The notes under the pieces are model-generated. The model saw only the letters and a program-made list of their open reading frames with translations. It was not told the DNA's origin and did no database searches. Source: Gossypium raimondii (Eukaryota; Streptophyta; Magnoliopsida; Malvales; Malvaceae). From it: 64,000 bases of DNA. The DNA lies in contig NC_068572.1 of NCBI RefSeq assembly GCF_025698545.1, positions 4,278,001 to 4,342,000 of the forward strand. Direction: 5' to 3'. The translations under genes were made by a program, and so were the position numbers. Position 1 is the stretch's first letter. Every line of letters starts with the position of its first letter. Below are positions 12,401 through 24,194 of this stretch, one piece after another.

Positions 12401-12639
12401 GATTTTTTATATTAAATTTTCATTTTTCACCTCCTCAGTAGCAACCAATCAAAAGCAACCAGATCTAAACCACCAAAAGCAATAAATTTATATAATATTT
12501 CAACTTAAACGAATAAAATAATATTAATATCAATAAATAAAAGTGAATTCATATTATTTTTGCAAAATGTTAAATGTTAAAATGATAAAATATTTATGCC
12601 ATACACTATGACGGCGGAAGTTATGATGAAACATCTTCA

Positions 12640-14313
12640 TCATAATCTGAAGTGCATTGAGTTCGTCAGTACTTTTGCTCTATTCGCTTCTCTCATTGTA
12701 GCCTCTGCTTCCCTCGCTGCAATTGCCGCTTCCTCACGCCTCGCTTTAAGTTGTAGCCGGAGTTCTTCATATTTCCTTTGAACCTCAATCGTGGTCGCTT
12801 GCATCCGAGCCATTTGGTCTTTTAACCTCTGAACTTGACTTGAGCACGACTCCCAAGCCATGTATTGTCATGATTTGGATCCAAAGTATTGGGTTGGGCT
12901 AACAAAAGATCCTTGAAATCGAACCCGACCATACCTTTCGGGACCCAAAACTTCAGTAATAATCCGGTTATCAATGTCTTCAAGATGAACAAAACTATCA
13001 CTAGAAGCAATCGCCTTCAGACTCATACTTTTTATCTTTTAGTTTTTCCTAATAAATAAATCACATAGTTAGGAACGCAATATTATATATTAAAAACATC
13101 TGCAACATAACAATAGTCGCATTACAAGCAATGAATTAAACCATTAGAAAATAAACACTATAAATAACTAAAACAAGTCCAATTGTATTAAGTAAACATA
13201 TCATTATTTCACCAGCGTCAGGAGTCATGGGAGATCCATCTTTCTTCCTATGTGTAATTTCAAAAAGTTGAAGGCGTCCAACTTTTTGACCGGACGACAG
13301 TTCCTACAATATAGTAGTAAAAATATTATTTAATAGAAAGTTATACATATTTGACAATATTAAAAAATTAAAAATACCTCCGCCTCAGCTACACATGCAA
13401 AACTTCTGGACCCGGCTGTGTGGGTGAATTTTGTTTCTGCCTGCTGCTTTTTCCAACTTGTTCACGATCCTACGTTATGAAACTTTTAGTACGTAAATAT
13501 AAAATACTATAAACCAAAATAATTACAATAGTTTTGAAGTACGTCATACCTCGCCTTTCTTCGAATGCCAAAATCTAACCGCATCTTCCCATTGGTACCT
13601 CAACATACCCGGCGGGACATTTTGCAATTTCTCATCGAGGGTTGTTTTTGTCTTATAATAAATTTTCTTCAAAGTACTTTTATTGTCTCTCTATCTTTTT
13701 CCCAATGCCTTCTTTACATAAGCATCCGAGACCTCTAAAGCAAACCTCGCCTACAAAAAACAAAAAACAAAAAACACAAGTTAATAAAGTAAATATAAAT
13801 GAAACTATTTCCCAAGCATTACAGATGACATTAACATTTTGTTACCTTAATATTATCGAGGGCTTGGTTTTTGTTGCTATCGGGCATTTGATGCCATGAC
13901 TCGTAGTTAATAGGCAACATATTCGGATTTCGTGCTAAAATGCCCATGTATCCTGCTAAAAGTTGAGCTTCTAATCCAACAGGCTGACCAAAACTGTTTC
14001 GTCCAACTTTGACACGCTCGACTGGATCTAACTCGTATAACTCTCTAAGTAGTGTACGTCCTCGACCTCTGCGCGTCCTACCATTTTCAACTACAAATGG
14101 TATATTATAATATAAGAATTTGAAAAATAAATCAACTATAAGTCAACACGCATGTAAATTAAATGTAAAATTACTTTGAACTTCTGTAGGATCCTCAGCT
14201 GTAATCGGAACATTCGAAGATCCAATTGCTGTCTGTTGTTCAATACTATTTGTTTCTGTCGAGTTTGGGTCATTTTGAACAATGCTTCGCCTTAGAATTT
14301 TTATTCTAGGCAT
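12640..14313 (-). pseudogene. TNP1-like CACTA accessory gene (Transposase_24 type), degenerate
   Basis: Second gene of plant CACTA elements, related to the Ptta/En/Spm protein family that binds subterminal repeats. The ATG at 14313 opens MPRIKILRRSIVQNDPNST. Exons inferred from GT/AG borders and frame are 14313-14175, 14090-13846, 13750-13550, 13470-13378, and 13313 to about 13217, with further coding sequence at about 13020-12640. Exon 2 reads VENGRTRRGRGRTLLRELYEL and later NFGQPVG-like text. The last part contains GPERYGRVRFQGS and a Glu/Arg/Ala-rich coiled coil of about 60 residues. A TGA interrupts the frame just before QYMAWES near 12863, and further stops follow at the end. Exon borders are approximate. 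Confidence 0.65.
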
Positions 14314-14463
14314 TTTATTTGCAATACATATAAAATAGTTGACAACTTAATAACTAATTACAACAATAACAACACATATAAAACAATTGAAATATATAAT
14401 AAGACCAAGATTTAAAGTATGATATTACATATAATTAAGCAATCGTAAAACCTTACTACATCA

Positions 14464-17070
14464 TTATTCGTAAATTTCTTCATCGGTATCCTGATGAACC
14501 CATTGAAATTGTGCACTATTACAAGGGATATTATCGTTTAAGTTTTGTTCTGAAAAGGGCAAAGTTTCTTATCTGTCGTCGATGTTATCTCTACTTCCAC
14601 TGCCCATGTCAAACAAGTCTCTAGGGATATTACGGTACAACGTACCAACCCTCATCAGTTGGATCTTTTAAGTAAAAAACTTGTTTGACTTGAGATGAGA
14701 ATACATACGGCTCATCTATCAGTTGTTGTCCTGTGTGAATCAATCGGTCAAAGTTCACCATTGTAAAACCAAATTGATCTTGCTTAATTCCACGAGCTGT
14801 ATTAACATCGGCCCAATCACCTCGAAATAAGACAACTTTCCATTTGCCGTAGTAATCCAACTCAATTATGTCAGTAAGGTGTCCGAAATATTCCACATTT
14901 CCCTCGATAGGATTATTGTCCCTAGCACTAGCATAACTTGTAATTGCAGAATTGACAACTATTCCACAATTTTGCGTTCTCATCAACCTCTCGCGATATT
15001 TTGTATGAAATCTGAATCCGTTGATGAGGAACGCACTATATCTTTTAACCACTCGATTTGGACCTTGGGAGAGCCATTTAACTTCGTTGTTTACGTTCTT
15101 CCCACTCCAAACCTATTGAATGGAAAGTAAACTGAGTAATTAAAAATGTTATGAGAAAACATTATTATTTGTAAGCGGAAGCTCCAACTGCATACCGTTT
15201 GTCTTAACCATTCATAAAAAGATTTTGTAAACAACTTATTGATATCTCGATGTTGTATTCTTCGGGAGCGCGAACGAGATCTCAATATTTGTTTGTACTC
15301 ACTATGTTAAAAAAATGTTCACTTTGTTAGAAGATAAACAGTTATTAGTTTGATAAATATTTATCAAATTTGTAGAATTTACTTTCGTAAAGGTTCCAAT
15401 GATTCGTGGTGAAACAGAATATATCGATGTGCTTGTACCCACGATAAATGATCTAATTCTGCAATTTCAACTTTGTCGATTTGTTCTCCAAAACTTTGGA
15501 ACAAATAAGTATCGGCTAAGTTATGGTCCGTGAGTCCAGCATTCCTATTTGGTCTGTTTAACCTTGTTTCAACATCTTCCAAATATCTTGAGCAGAAGGT
15601 CATACATTCCTCTGCCAAGTAGCCTTCAGCAATCGATCCTTCTGGATATCGCTTGTTGCGGCAGTAAGACTTTAATTTGGATAGGAACCTAAACACAATA
15701 TACAACATTTCTTAATTATTGAAACTAAAGGCATAGAGGTGAATGAAGGAAAATTTTTGAAAATTTTAATTAACACCTTTCTATGGGATACATCCATCGA
15801 TAGAAAACGGGTCCGCCAAGAATTGCTTCGTGCGGGAGATGGATTATCAAGTGAACCATAATGGTGAAGAAGGAAGGTGGGAAGATTTTCTCCATGTTGC
15901 ATAAAGTCAAAGCGGCTCGATCCTGTACCTTCTGAAGTTCTTGAACATCCAAAACTTTGCCACAAATGGCTTTCATTATGTTGGATAGTTCAATTATACA
16001 AGACGTCACCTTCTTGGACATACAACATCGTAGAGCCACTGGCAGTAAATCTTGCATCAAGATGTGATAGTCATGTGATTTTAGCGAATATAATCTTCGA
16101 TCTTTAACACTAACACATCGAGATATATTTGATGCATACGCGTCTGGAACCTTTATATCCTTCAACACCGTGCAGAACACTTCTTTTTTCGTCTTCGACA
16201 TTGAAAAAATAGAAGGCGGCAATCGATATTTCCCATTCGGAAGTGGATTGGGATGAAGATCAGGTCGGATTCCCATTTGGACTAAATCAAGTCGACTCTG
16301 AAGATTGTTTTTTGATTTTCCGTCGACATTCAAAATTGTACCCACAATGTTCTCGCAGACATTTTTCTCAATGTGCATAACATCAAGATTGTGTCGTTAA
16401 AGGTGATGCTCCCACTAAGGCAACTCAAAAAAAAATACTTCTTTTTTTCCACAAGTCTGCCTCATTAGGATCGTCCTCTTCATCAGAGTCATCATCAGCT
16501 TCATCATTTGATCTTCTATTTCTTTGCGTGTTTGGCGGTTGGTGTCATTTGATCTTCTATTTCTTCATCAGCTTCGTTCATGTCATTAAGTAGCAGGTAG
16601 AACTTCGCCGCTTCTCTATTCGGCTCTTCATGACGTACACTACTTCCCTGTTCGGTAAAAGTATTTCCACCAATATTACAATCATCAGAGGTTACAAAGT
16701 CCGCTGGGAACGACTGGACACCATGATTGTGCATATTAAATGCATCCCGCAACATACCTTCCATGTCATCCCCTCTATCAGACTGATGGTAAGCAGTATC
16801 AGGATAAGTTACATCCATCATTGAAGAGGAAGTACTAGGCGGGCATTCTCCATGAAATAACCATTGTTTATAACCCCGAACAAACCCATCAACAATTAGA
16901 TGCTCATATACAACCTCACGATAATGCCAGTTTATGTTGACACAATTCTTATAGGGGCAAAGAATCATGTTCTCTTGGCTTGCGTATTGAAATGCAAAAT
17001 TTAGAAACGTCTGTACTCCATTTCGATAGCCGTTGCTTACCCTTGACAAATTCATTCAAGACCGGTCCAT
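14464..17070 (-). pseudogene. TNP2-like CACTA transposase, catalytic core deleted
   Basis: Transposase gene of the CACTA element. From the ATG at 17070 the frame has a TGA at the fifth codon (MDRS stop MNLSRVSNGY), then a Transpos_assoc domain (Cys-rich CPYKNCVNINWHYREVVYEHL, 17055-16800) and an acidic linker. At about 16510 it jumps to the end of the Transposase_21 domain (DPNEADLWKKRSIFF, then RHNLDVMHIEKNVCENIVG). Two stops lie in between. The large DDE core normally found there is missing. Next come the DUF4218 region (16378-15770 and 15680-15379; PPSFFTIMVHLIIHLPHEA), a linker exon, and the DUF4216 domain (15052-14630; YYGKWKVVLFRGDWAD). A frameshift near 14640 and a later stop precede an end at about 14464. 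It cannot produce active transposase. Confidence 0.85.
16504..16565. repeat. 21-bp direct repeat at the transposase deletion junction
   Basis: An identical 21-bp segment occurs at 16504-16524 and 16545-16565 (a 41-bp period). It sits exactly where the transposase frame jumps over the missing catalytic core. This suggests the deletion formed through template slippage or gap repair at short homology. Confidence 0.7.
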
Positions 17071-17139
17071 TTCTTAATTATTGAAGTCTGAAGTTGACAA
17101 TTATTTGCACGGGTAAGTTAAAACGCCAGATATAACTAT

Positions 17140-17730
17140 AAATGAGTTATGTAAGTTATGATATGATATATTTTTATGTATTATGTAAGTTATGTAAGTT
17201 GTGTATTATGTGAGTTATGTGAGTTATGTAAGTTATGGAAGTTATTTAATTTATGTAAGTTATGTAAGTTATGTAGGCTATGTATTATCTAAATAATGTA
17301 AGTTAGGAATCTTATGTATTATGTAAGTTATGCAAGTTATTTAATTTATGTAAGTTATGTAATTAGAAATTTTATCATAATATTATCTAAGTTATGTAAT
17401 TCAAATTTGATCTTAATATTATAAAAGTAATCTTAATATTATATAAGTTATGTAATTCAAATTTTATCTTAGTATTGTATAAGTTATGTAATTCGATATT
17501 TTATCTTAATATTGTATAAGTTATGTAATTCGATATTTTATCTTAATATTGTATAAGTTATGTAATTCGATATTTTATCTTAACATTATATAAGTTATGT
17601 AATATTATATAAGTTATGTAATTCGATATTTTATCTTAATATTGTATAAGTTATGTAATTCGATATTTTATCTTAACATTATATAAGTTATGTAATATTT
17701 TATAAGTTATGTAATTAGAAATTTTATCTT
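17140..17730. repeat. AT-rich tandem repeats inside the CACTA element
   Basis: Many copies of a short GTAAGTTAT unit from about 17140 to 17370 pass into a 37-bp unit (ATTCGATATTTTATC..., for example starting at 17491, 17528 and 17565). They lie just upstream of the transposase start, so they occupy its likely 5' region. Confidence 0.8.
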
Positions 17731-17770
17731 AATATTATATAAGTTAAGAAATGTTAACTTTAATTTATGT

Positions 17771-19650
17771 ATGTTATGTGAATTTTAACTTCAAAACAAA
17801 TAAAAATAACTTTGAATTAACTTATGTATGTTATGTTAGTTTTAACTAAATTTTTGTAAGTTATCTAAAATTAAACTTAAAAATAAATTAAAAGTTTGAA
17901 ATTTAAAAGTTATCTTAATATTGCTTTATAACTAAAATTAATTATTGCAAACATTCTTACATTTTCATATTTTACCATCTATAAATTTAAAAAATTATTA
18001 CAAAAACATATCTAAATTTGTATTATAATATTTAGGTAGATGATAAATTGAAGTTGAGCAGAATGGTTATTGGATTAGATATTGATATTTATTAATAAAA
18101 TTTAATATTTAAATAAACTTGTTATTAAATTAATTAGTTCCAAAATTAAAATTATATATTAAAAATGGAATTTAATTGTTTAGATTATTATTGTTATTAT
18201 TTGAAATACATTATATAGTACTATAAAAGAATGTTTAAAAACTATTTTGCAAAGTTAAATTAAAAAAATATTAAAAAATTATTTTGCATTTTAACATGCC
18301 AGATGTGAACGACTATACCTATTTGCAATCACCATTTTCATGTCTACTGTATAAACAATGGATTGGCTTCAACTCAACCAAACAAGTATTAAAACAAAAA
18401 TTGAAGAATACCCATTAGGCACCTTTGGATGAAAATTTAAGAAAAACGAAATATAGATAGAAATCACTGACAATCACCGGACCAAATAAGTTTTCAAAAC
18501 AGTAGCACATCCGGGATTTATTTAACAGTTTCCCTTAACAAGCTCATAAATGAATATTGCTTTCAGGTCATATTATTTGTGGAATTATATTTCCATCAAT
18601 TTGTTCCAAATCCAAAGGAGCAAAGCAGTGTTTAGCATAAAAGAAACACATGGTATGGTACCCACTATCAAACTAATCAAAAGCATCGACTAATTTACTC
18701 TCTGTTTCCCAAATTTTGAGCATGAACGAGTCGAATAAAAGTACCCCATATCAGAACCAAGGACACAAAGCTTGAAATAAAATGATGAAATTAATACCGA
18801 GAGCTTTATACCTTGGAAAGGGTATCAGCCAAAACTGAATATGGAGTCCGAAAAGTGTAATTTTAGCGCCTTCTCCTCGGTTTCAGCCTTGGAGCTTCTG
18901 GGAAAGTTGGAAGGTTGAAAGCGTCGGTAGATGAAAGAAATGAGCCGCTTTAGCCTTCACTGGCAGCGAGACGAGAGGAAAGGGAAAAAAACAGTTAGTT
19001 GCTTAAAAGGACGAACTTACCGATGGTTGCGGCATCGGAGACGGACGGAGAATGTGATGCAGCACAGGAGACGGCAGAGTAGCAGGTGGTCGGGTTTGGG
19101 AAATGGAGAATGTAGGTACTAAAGAGAAAGAAATGGACTCGGAGTTAGGTATGGCAACGAACATGAATGAAGAAATGAAAATGGGGGCAACTTTTGTTAG
19201 AAACTCGTTGAAAAATAAGAGCAACAAGATGATTCTCGAAACATCATATGTGGTGTGGAAATATGATTCAGGTAAATGGTGGTTGACTCACTAAGTTCCG
19301 TTGAACTTATTTTTGTGTGTTATGTTTCAGGTGAACTCTTAAAGGCTTGCGCCTGGAGGGACGACACCAGGGCTATGCCCAGGGAGTGGTGAGGTGAGCT
19401 AGTATGTATACATAGAAAATTGTTGGTGTGTTCGAGTTTGATTTGTTTTATAGAATTCTTTTACAAAAAAAATTACGATAGACCAGGATACCAAAATCAC
19501 CATAATTGTAAATAAATTATCTGTGTATATTGATTAAATTTTCGTCTAGTTCACAATTACGTATTTCATAGGAAAGTTGTAATTAGGGGAAATTTTAAGG
19601 ATTTGGGGGGAGAATGAATTTTGGGGGATAACTGATGGAGAAAAATGTCG
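17771..19650. other. Non-coding interior of CACTA, with a GC-richer island at about 18830-19400
   Basis: Mostly AT-rich. The island at 18830-19400 differs in composition. On the minus strand it ends a possible exon with a strong GTAAGT donor (19020-19015). It could be a non-coding first exon and promoter of the transposase gene, or a captured host fragment. The open frames there show no domain. Confidence 0.4.
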
Positions 19651-19659
19651 GGTTCCAAT

Positions 19660-20600
19660 TTTGGTCAGAAGGATGGAAAAAAACGACGCCACTAACTATA
19701 AGTCGAAACGCAGTCGTTTCATCAACAAATAGCGCACACCTGTGGCGTTTTTGAATAAACGCCACTAATAATACAGCAAAACGGCCTCGTATCGATAAAT
19801 GCTAAAACATTTTTGCGGCGTTTTAATTAAAGCGCCACTAACTATAAATCAAAACGCAGTCGTTTCATCAACACTTACCTCAAACCCGTGGCGTTTTCAA
19901 AAAATCGCCACTAATAACATTTAAAAAATGGCAGCATTTCTATAAATGTTAGAACAATTTTGCGGCGTTTTAAGTAAAGCGCCACTAAATATAAGATCAA
20001 ACGAAGTCATTTCCCCAACAGTTAACTCAATCTTGTGGCGTTTCCAAAAAAAGCCACTAATACCATAGACAAAACGACAACATTTCGATAAACATAACTA
20101 CAATTTTGCGGCGTTTCATGTAAAGCGCCACTAATAGCAACGTAAAACGGCGCAGTTTTATTAACTCCCAATAAAACTTTGCGGCGTTTTTCAAAACCGC
20201 CACTACAGAGAAAAAATGAAGCGGCATTTCCCTTCCCGATTCTGAGGATAACTTCCCACTTACAGGATACAAATTTTGCAAAAAATATAGTCCACCAAAA
20301 GTATAGTCCTTTTGAGGCGTTTTGCAAAAAACGCCACTAAAATTTTGCATCAAAATGTAACGTTTTGCAGTATCAGGCACAAATTTTGCGGTGTGTTTTA
20401 AAAAACGCCACGAATTTCTAACCTTTTGCGGCATGCGGTTGAAAACGCCACTGAGAACACAAATCAAAACGCAACGTTTTTCCATTTCTGCAACAAATTT
20501 GCGGCGTTTTTCTATAAACGCCACCAGGAAAACGAAGTAAAACGTCATCGTTTTTCATACTAATCCATATTTGTGGCATTTTTTTACTAAAATGCCACTA
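19660..20600. repeat. CACTA right subterminal array, outer block 1
   Basis: At least ten irregular units in which GCGGCGTTTT or its variants is followed 20-40 bp later by AACGCCACTAA, giving many small hairpins. Open frames that cross this block are by-products of the repeats. Confidence 0.85.
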
Positions 20601-20639
20601 ATGCATAAACACTAAAATAAATTTAATTCCTGTCCTTTT

Positions 20640-21160
20640 TTATTAACCTTAAACCCTTAGAACCATAAACAGTAAGACACTAACTATAAAAAACTAAACC
20701 TTAAACCGTAAACCCGAAATCCAAATAATAAACATTAACCACTAACCTAAAACACTAAACATTAAACCCTAAACTCTAATATGATATACCCTATAACACC
20801 CTAAACTTAATTTAAACCATAAATATATATTATAAGTTACAATTAAAAGTAATTAAAAAGAATCGTATATTGCTTGTTTAAACACTAAAAAATAACTTTT
20901 CTTTATATTTTTTATCAAAATCCCTAACCCTTAAACCCTAATACCAGCCTAACCCTTAAAACCATAGTTAAACACTAAGACTCTAACTATAAAAACTAAA
21001 CTTCGAACAATAAACTTTAAAACACTAAATATCTCAAACCCAATATAGCAAACCCTAAACCTTAACCTACAATATAGTACTAAACATTAAACCTTAAACT
21101 ATAAAACCCCTTAAACTATAGCCCTTAAACCTCTTAAACCCTAAACCCCAAAATTTTTTA
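20640..21160. repeat. Telomere-like degenerate repeats inside CACTA
   Basis: Dense variants of CCCTAAA and ACCCTTAAA (for example 20762-20775, 20928-20942, 21047-21060 and 21134-21150). These resemble the plant telomere repeat CCCTAAA but are interrupted and irregular. A short reverse-orientation trace (TTAGGGTTTTAAG) is at about 21277. They lie between the two right subterminal blocks. Confidence 0.7.
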
Positions 21161-21429
21161 ATCAATATTAAGTATTGCTTCGACAATTCTTTATAAACAT
21201 ATATGACCTTTTACATTAATATATATCTATATGTGTATATACATGTACATCAATATCCAAATGAAATTTTTAGGCGTTTAGGGTTTTAAGGATTATGTTT
21301 TTAAGGTTTAAGGGTTTTGAGAAAGCGATATGGCCGGCATCAATTTTAACAGCTTAATGGTAACTTAAATGAAAACTTCTAATTATAATTAATATAAATA
21401 AATCAATTAAATAACAAATAGAAAAATAT

Positions 21430-22015
21430 TTATTTTGCGGTGCTTGTTAATAAACGCCGCTAAATCCCCCAATGCTAAGTAAAACGACCTCGTTGGGCTT
21501 AGGTTTTTTGCGGCGCTTTCCAAAAAATGCCGCTAAAGCCCTGAGCATTAGCAGCGCTTCTCCATAAACGCCGCTAAATCCCCGAATACTCAGAGAACGG
21601 CGTCGTTCGGCTTATGTTTCTTTGCGGCGCTTCCACAGAAACGCCGCTAAAGTACTAAACATTGGCGGCGTTACCTCAAAAACGCCGCTAAGTCACCGAA
21701 TGCTCAGAAAACGACGTCGTTGGTCTTAGGTTTCTTTGCGGTGAATTCTCAAAAATGCCGCTAAATCCCTGAGCTTTAGCGGCGCTTCATAAAAAATGCC
21801 GCTAAATCCCCGAATGTGCGGAAAACGACGTCGTTCGGCCGAGGTTTTTGCGGCACTTTATAGAAATCGCCGCTAATGCTTATTCTTCAGCGGCGTTTTC
21901 CGTAAAGCGCTGCTAATGCTTATTCTTCAGCGGCGTTTTCCGTAAAGCGCCGCTAATGATTGATCTGGAGCGGCATTTGTTATCAAAACGCCGCTAGAAA
22001 CGCCGCTAAAAGCCT
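21430..22015. repeat. CACTA right subterminal array, terminal block
   Basis: Eight or more units alternating GCGGCGCTT and ACGCCGCTAAA, with the recurrent phrase AACGACGTCGTT between units. The block runs directly into the right terminus at 22029. Confidence 0.9.
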
Positions 22016-22083
22016 GTTTTGGTGTAGTGGCAATTCGTAAAAATATGCACCAATTAAGTGAATTGTTAGGAGCATAGAAAAAT

Positions 22084-22086
<3 letters not shown>

Positions 22087-22124
<38 letters not shown>
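22087..22124. repeat. (TA)n microsatellite
   Basis: About 19 uninterrupted TA units some 60 bp outside the right CACTA end. Confidence 0.95.
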
Positions 22125-22132
<8 letters not shown>

Positions 22133-22276
22133 GGTTGGAGGCTAAATTTCTATTCGACTTTTAGTTAATTTTGTTTTGTTTTAATATTTATCAAGCATGT
22201 TTATATTTTACATAAAATATTTAAAGATATCGATATTGTTTATAGATTTTCTAACATTTCTTTCCTAGAAAGAAAA

Positions 22277-23070
22277 GGGTAAATTACACTAGTAGTAACT
22301 TAATTATTAAGACATCTTTTTGGTCATCCAACTATAAAAATTACAAAATGTTACTCAACTATTACTAAATTTCTTTTTGGTCACTCAATTATGAAAAGTT
22401 ACAAAATAGTCACCCAACTATTCAATTTTATCTTTTTTAGTCACCATTGGGATAACGATGGCAATTTTTAAAATTGACATAATAGCAATTTTAACCCTCA
22501 ACATTTATATATTGTGTCAATTTAGTCTTCATTCTAGGAAATCGACCTCAACATTTACACATTGTGTAATTTTATTTTATTTTTTTGCAACTTTGCTTTT
22601 CTTTGTGACTATTTCACCTAAAAAGCTAAAAAAAGAAGAAGCTAAATTTGATTTAAAATGTACAAAAAATAGAAACACTCAAAAATCCAAGATAATAATT
22701 TTCATCTTTTCTCATTCTTTTAAAGTTAACCCTTAATGTCACAAAAAACAGTGCAAAACTGCAAAAAAGAAAGACTGAATTACACCATATATAAATGTTG
22801 AGGATAATTTTTTTAGAATCAAGGCTAAATTGACATAATTTATAAATGTTGAGGGTTAAATTTGTTATTATGCACATTTTAAAAGCTGCCATTGTCAGCT
22901 AGTTGGTGACCAAAAAAGACAAAATTGATAGTTGGGTGACCATTTTGTAACTTTTTCATAGTTAGGTGACAAAAAAATACTAATAGTTAAGTGACCATTT
23001 TATAACTTTTAATAATTGATCGATCAAAAAAAAATACTAATAACTAAGTGACTACTTGTATAACTTACCC
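22277..23070. mobile_element. Fold-back (long inverted repeat) MITE, 794 bp
   Basis: The left arm begins GGGTAAATTACACTAG and the reverse complement of the right end begins GGGTAAGTTATACAAG. The two arms match along nearly the whole length, each about 390 bp, with the phrase TTGGTCAC and its complement repeated. The two arms even give mirror-image open frames (MAIFKIDIIAILTLNIY and MAAFKMCIITNLTLNIYKL), which are not genes. AAAA flanks both sides, but a clear target duplication was not found. Confidence 0.8.
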
Positions 23071-23420
23071 AAAATTTGACTTTCACTCCTTTTCAAATAT
23101 ATTTATTTGTTATTGTATTTATACTTATAATTTTTTCGACCAAAAAATTGTACCTATTATTGTAACAAAACAATTTATTTATTACATCCACTAAATTTTG
23201 ACATCACGTGTCAAATACATTTAACTTTGACATCTTTCCAAAATGTTATATTGAAATAATATTTTTAAATAATAAACATTTTTAAAAAATAAAAATGTTA
23301 ATAGTTAAAAAAAATGTGCATCATAATTTTTTTATTTCTTTAAAAAAAGTATGCGCATACAAAATTCATTTATTACGTTGTATATATAAGAAAAACATCA
23401 ATTTAAATATGGTTATCAAT

Positions 23421-23571
23421 TGTTGATTGACATGGGTATTGTTGTCAATACAGAAGGATGTGGTTACATTATCCTCCTATTTATGGGTTGGGGAGAGGCT
23501 ATTGGTGTTCTAAACCTCATGTCAAATAGAACAGATATGATCAGAACCTATAATGAGATTGTTCGAAAAAA
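23421..23571 (+). repeat. SINE-like element, copy 3
   Basis: Head GTTGATTGACATGGGTATTG, middle ATTATCCTCCTATTTATGGG, end GATATGATCAGAACCTATAA and then GAGATTGTTC with an A-rich tail. It matches copies 1 and 7. Confidence 0.6.
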
Positions 23572-23884
23572 ATGAACATCAATTTTAGCTATTTTTATAA
23601 AAAAAAAAACAGAATTACTTGAACAAATAAAAAGAATCATTTTTTAATTCTTATTTTTGGCTAATAACTAATATATTAACTAATAAAAATATAATTTTAT
23701 TAATAAATATTGAGTGCAATGGTAAATTACGTTGCATTCTCAAGGAGAAAATGTTAATTCGAATCTTGGAAACAACATTGCTGGAATGGATAACCACGAA
23801 TTCTGAATATAAACCGTAAAGCGAACAAAGAACATACCAAAAAAATATAAATAAAATTTTACAACTGAAAAAGAAGCTCGTCGT

Positions 23885-24154
23885 CAAGGGCGGAGCCAAG
23901 GGGGGCTGGCAAGGGCCTCAACCCCCTCTAAGATGAAAATTTTCACCTTTAGTCCTTTTATAATTTTAAAAAATTTAAATTAGTATATAGTAAAATTACA
24001 CTTTGGCGCCCCTAAGAATGAGAAAAAATTGATTTAATCTTTTAAAAATTATAAAGATATAGGATATTAAAATGGTGAAATTTCACTTTTGCTATCATAA
24101 AAATATACAACTTTATTCTGGCCCCCCTCAAAAAATTTTCCGACTCCATCCCTA
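23885..24154 (-). mobile_element. hAT-like MITE (GGGCGGAGC family), copy 1
   Basis: The ends are CAAGGGCGGAG and, on the other strand, TAGGGATGGAG. The interior matches the copy at 48253-48503 in opposite orientation. Flanking 8-mers CTCGTCGT (23877-23884) and CTTGTCGC (24155-24162) agree at six of eight bases, as expected for an old hAT target duplication. Confidence 0.75.
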
Positions 24155-24194
24155 CTTGTCGCGAATGTCAAATGATTAGTATATATAAACAAGA

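Larger units (their letters stand above)
12159..22029 (-). mobile_element. CACTA (En/Spm) DNA transposon, complete, 9871 bp
   Basis: The left end reads CACTACACCAAAACAGG and the right end is its exact reverse complement, CCTGTTTTGGTGTAGTG. Perfect 3-bp target duplications (GCA at 12156-12158 and 22030-22032) flank it. Subterminal arrays of GCGGCGTTTT-type repeats lie inside both ends, as in other CACTA elements. The interior holds two decayed minus-strand genes: a TNP2-like transposase whose catalytic core is deleted, and a TNP1-like partner. The ends look competent for movement if transposase were supplied by another copy; that is inference. Confidence 0.97.

Noticed and set aside
20022..20548. 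Minus-strand frames of 101 and 163 codons with repeated KRRKF-like text
   Set aside because: They cross the CACTA subterminal array; the repeated residues simply translate the GCGGCGTTTT units.
22087..22124. (TA)n tract as a functional matrix-attachment or origin site
   Set aside because: Simple microsatellites of this kind are common in plant intergenic DNA, and nothing else supports a function.
22458..22892. Pair of similar small proteins on opposite strands
   Set aside because: Both come from the two arms of one fold-back element, so they are the same non-coding sequence read twice.
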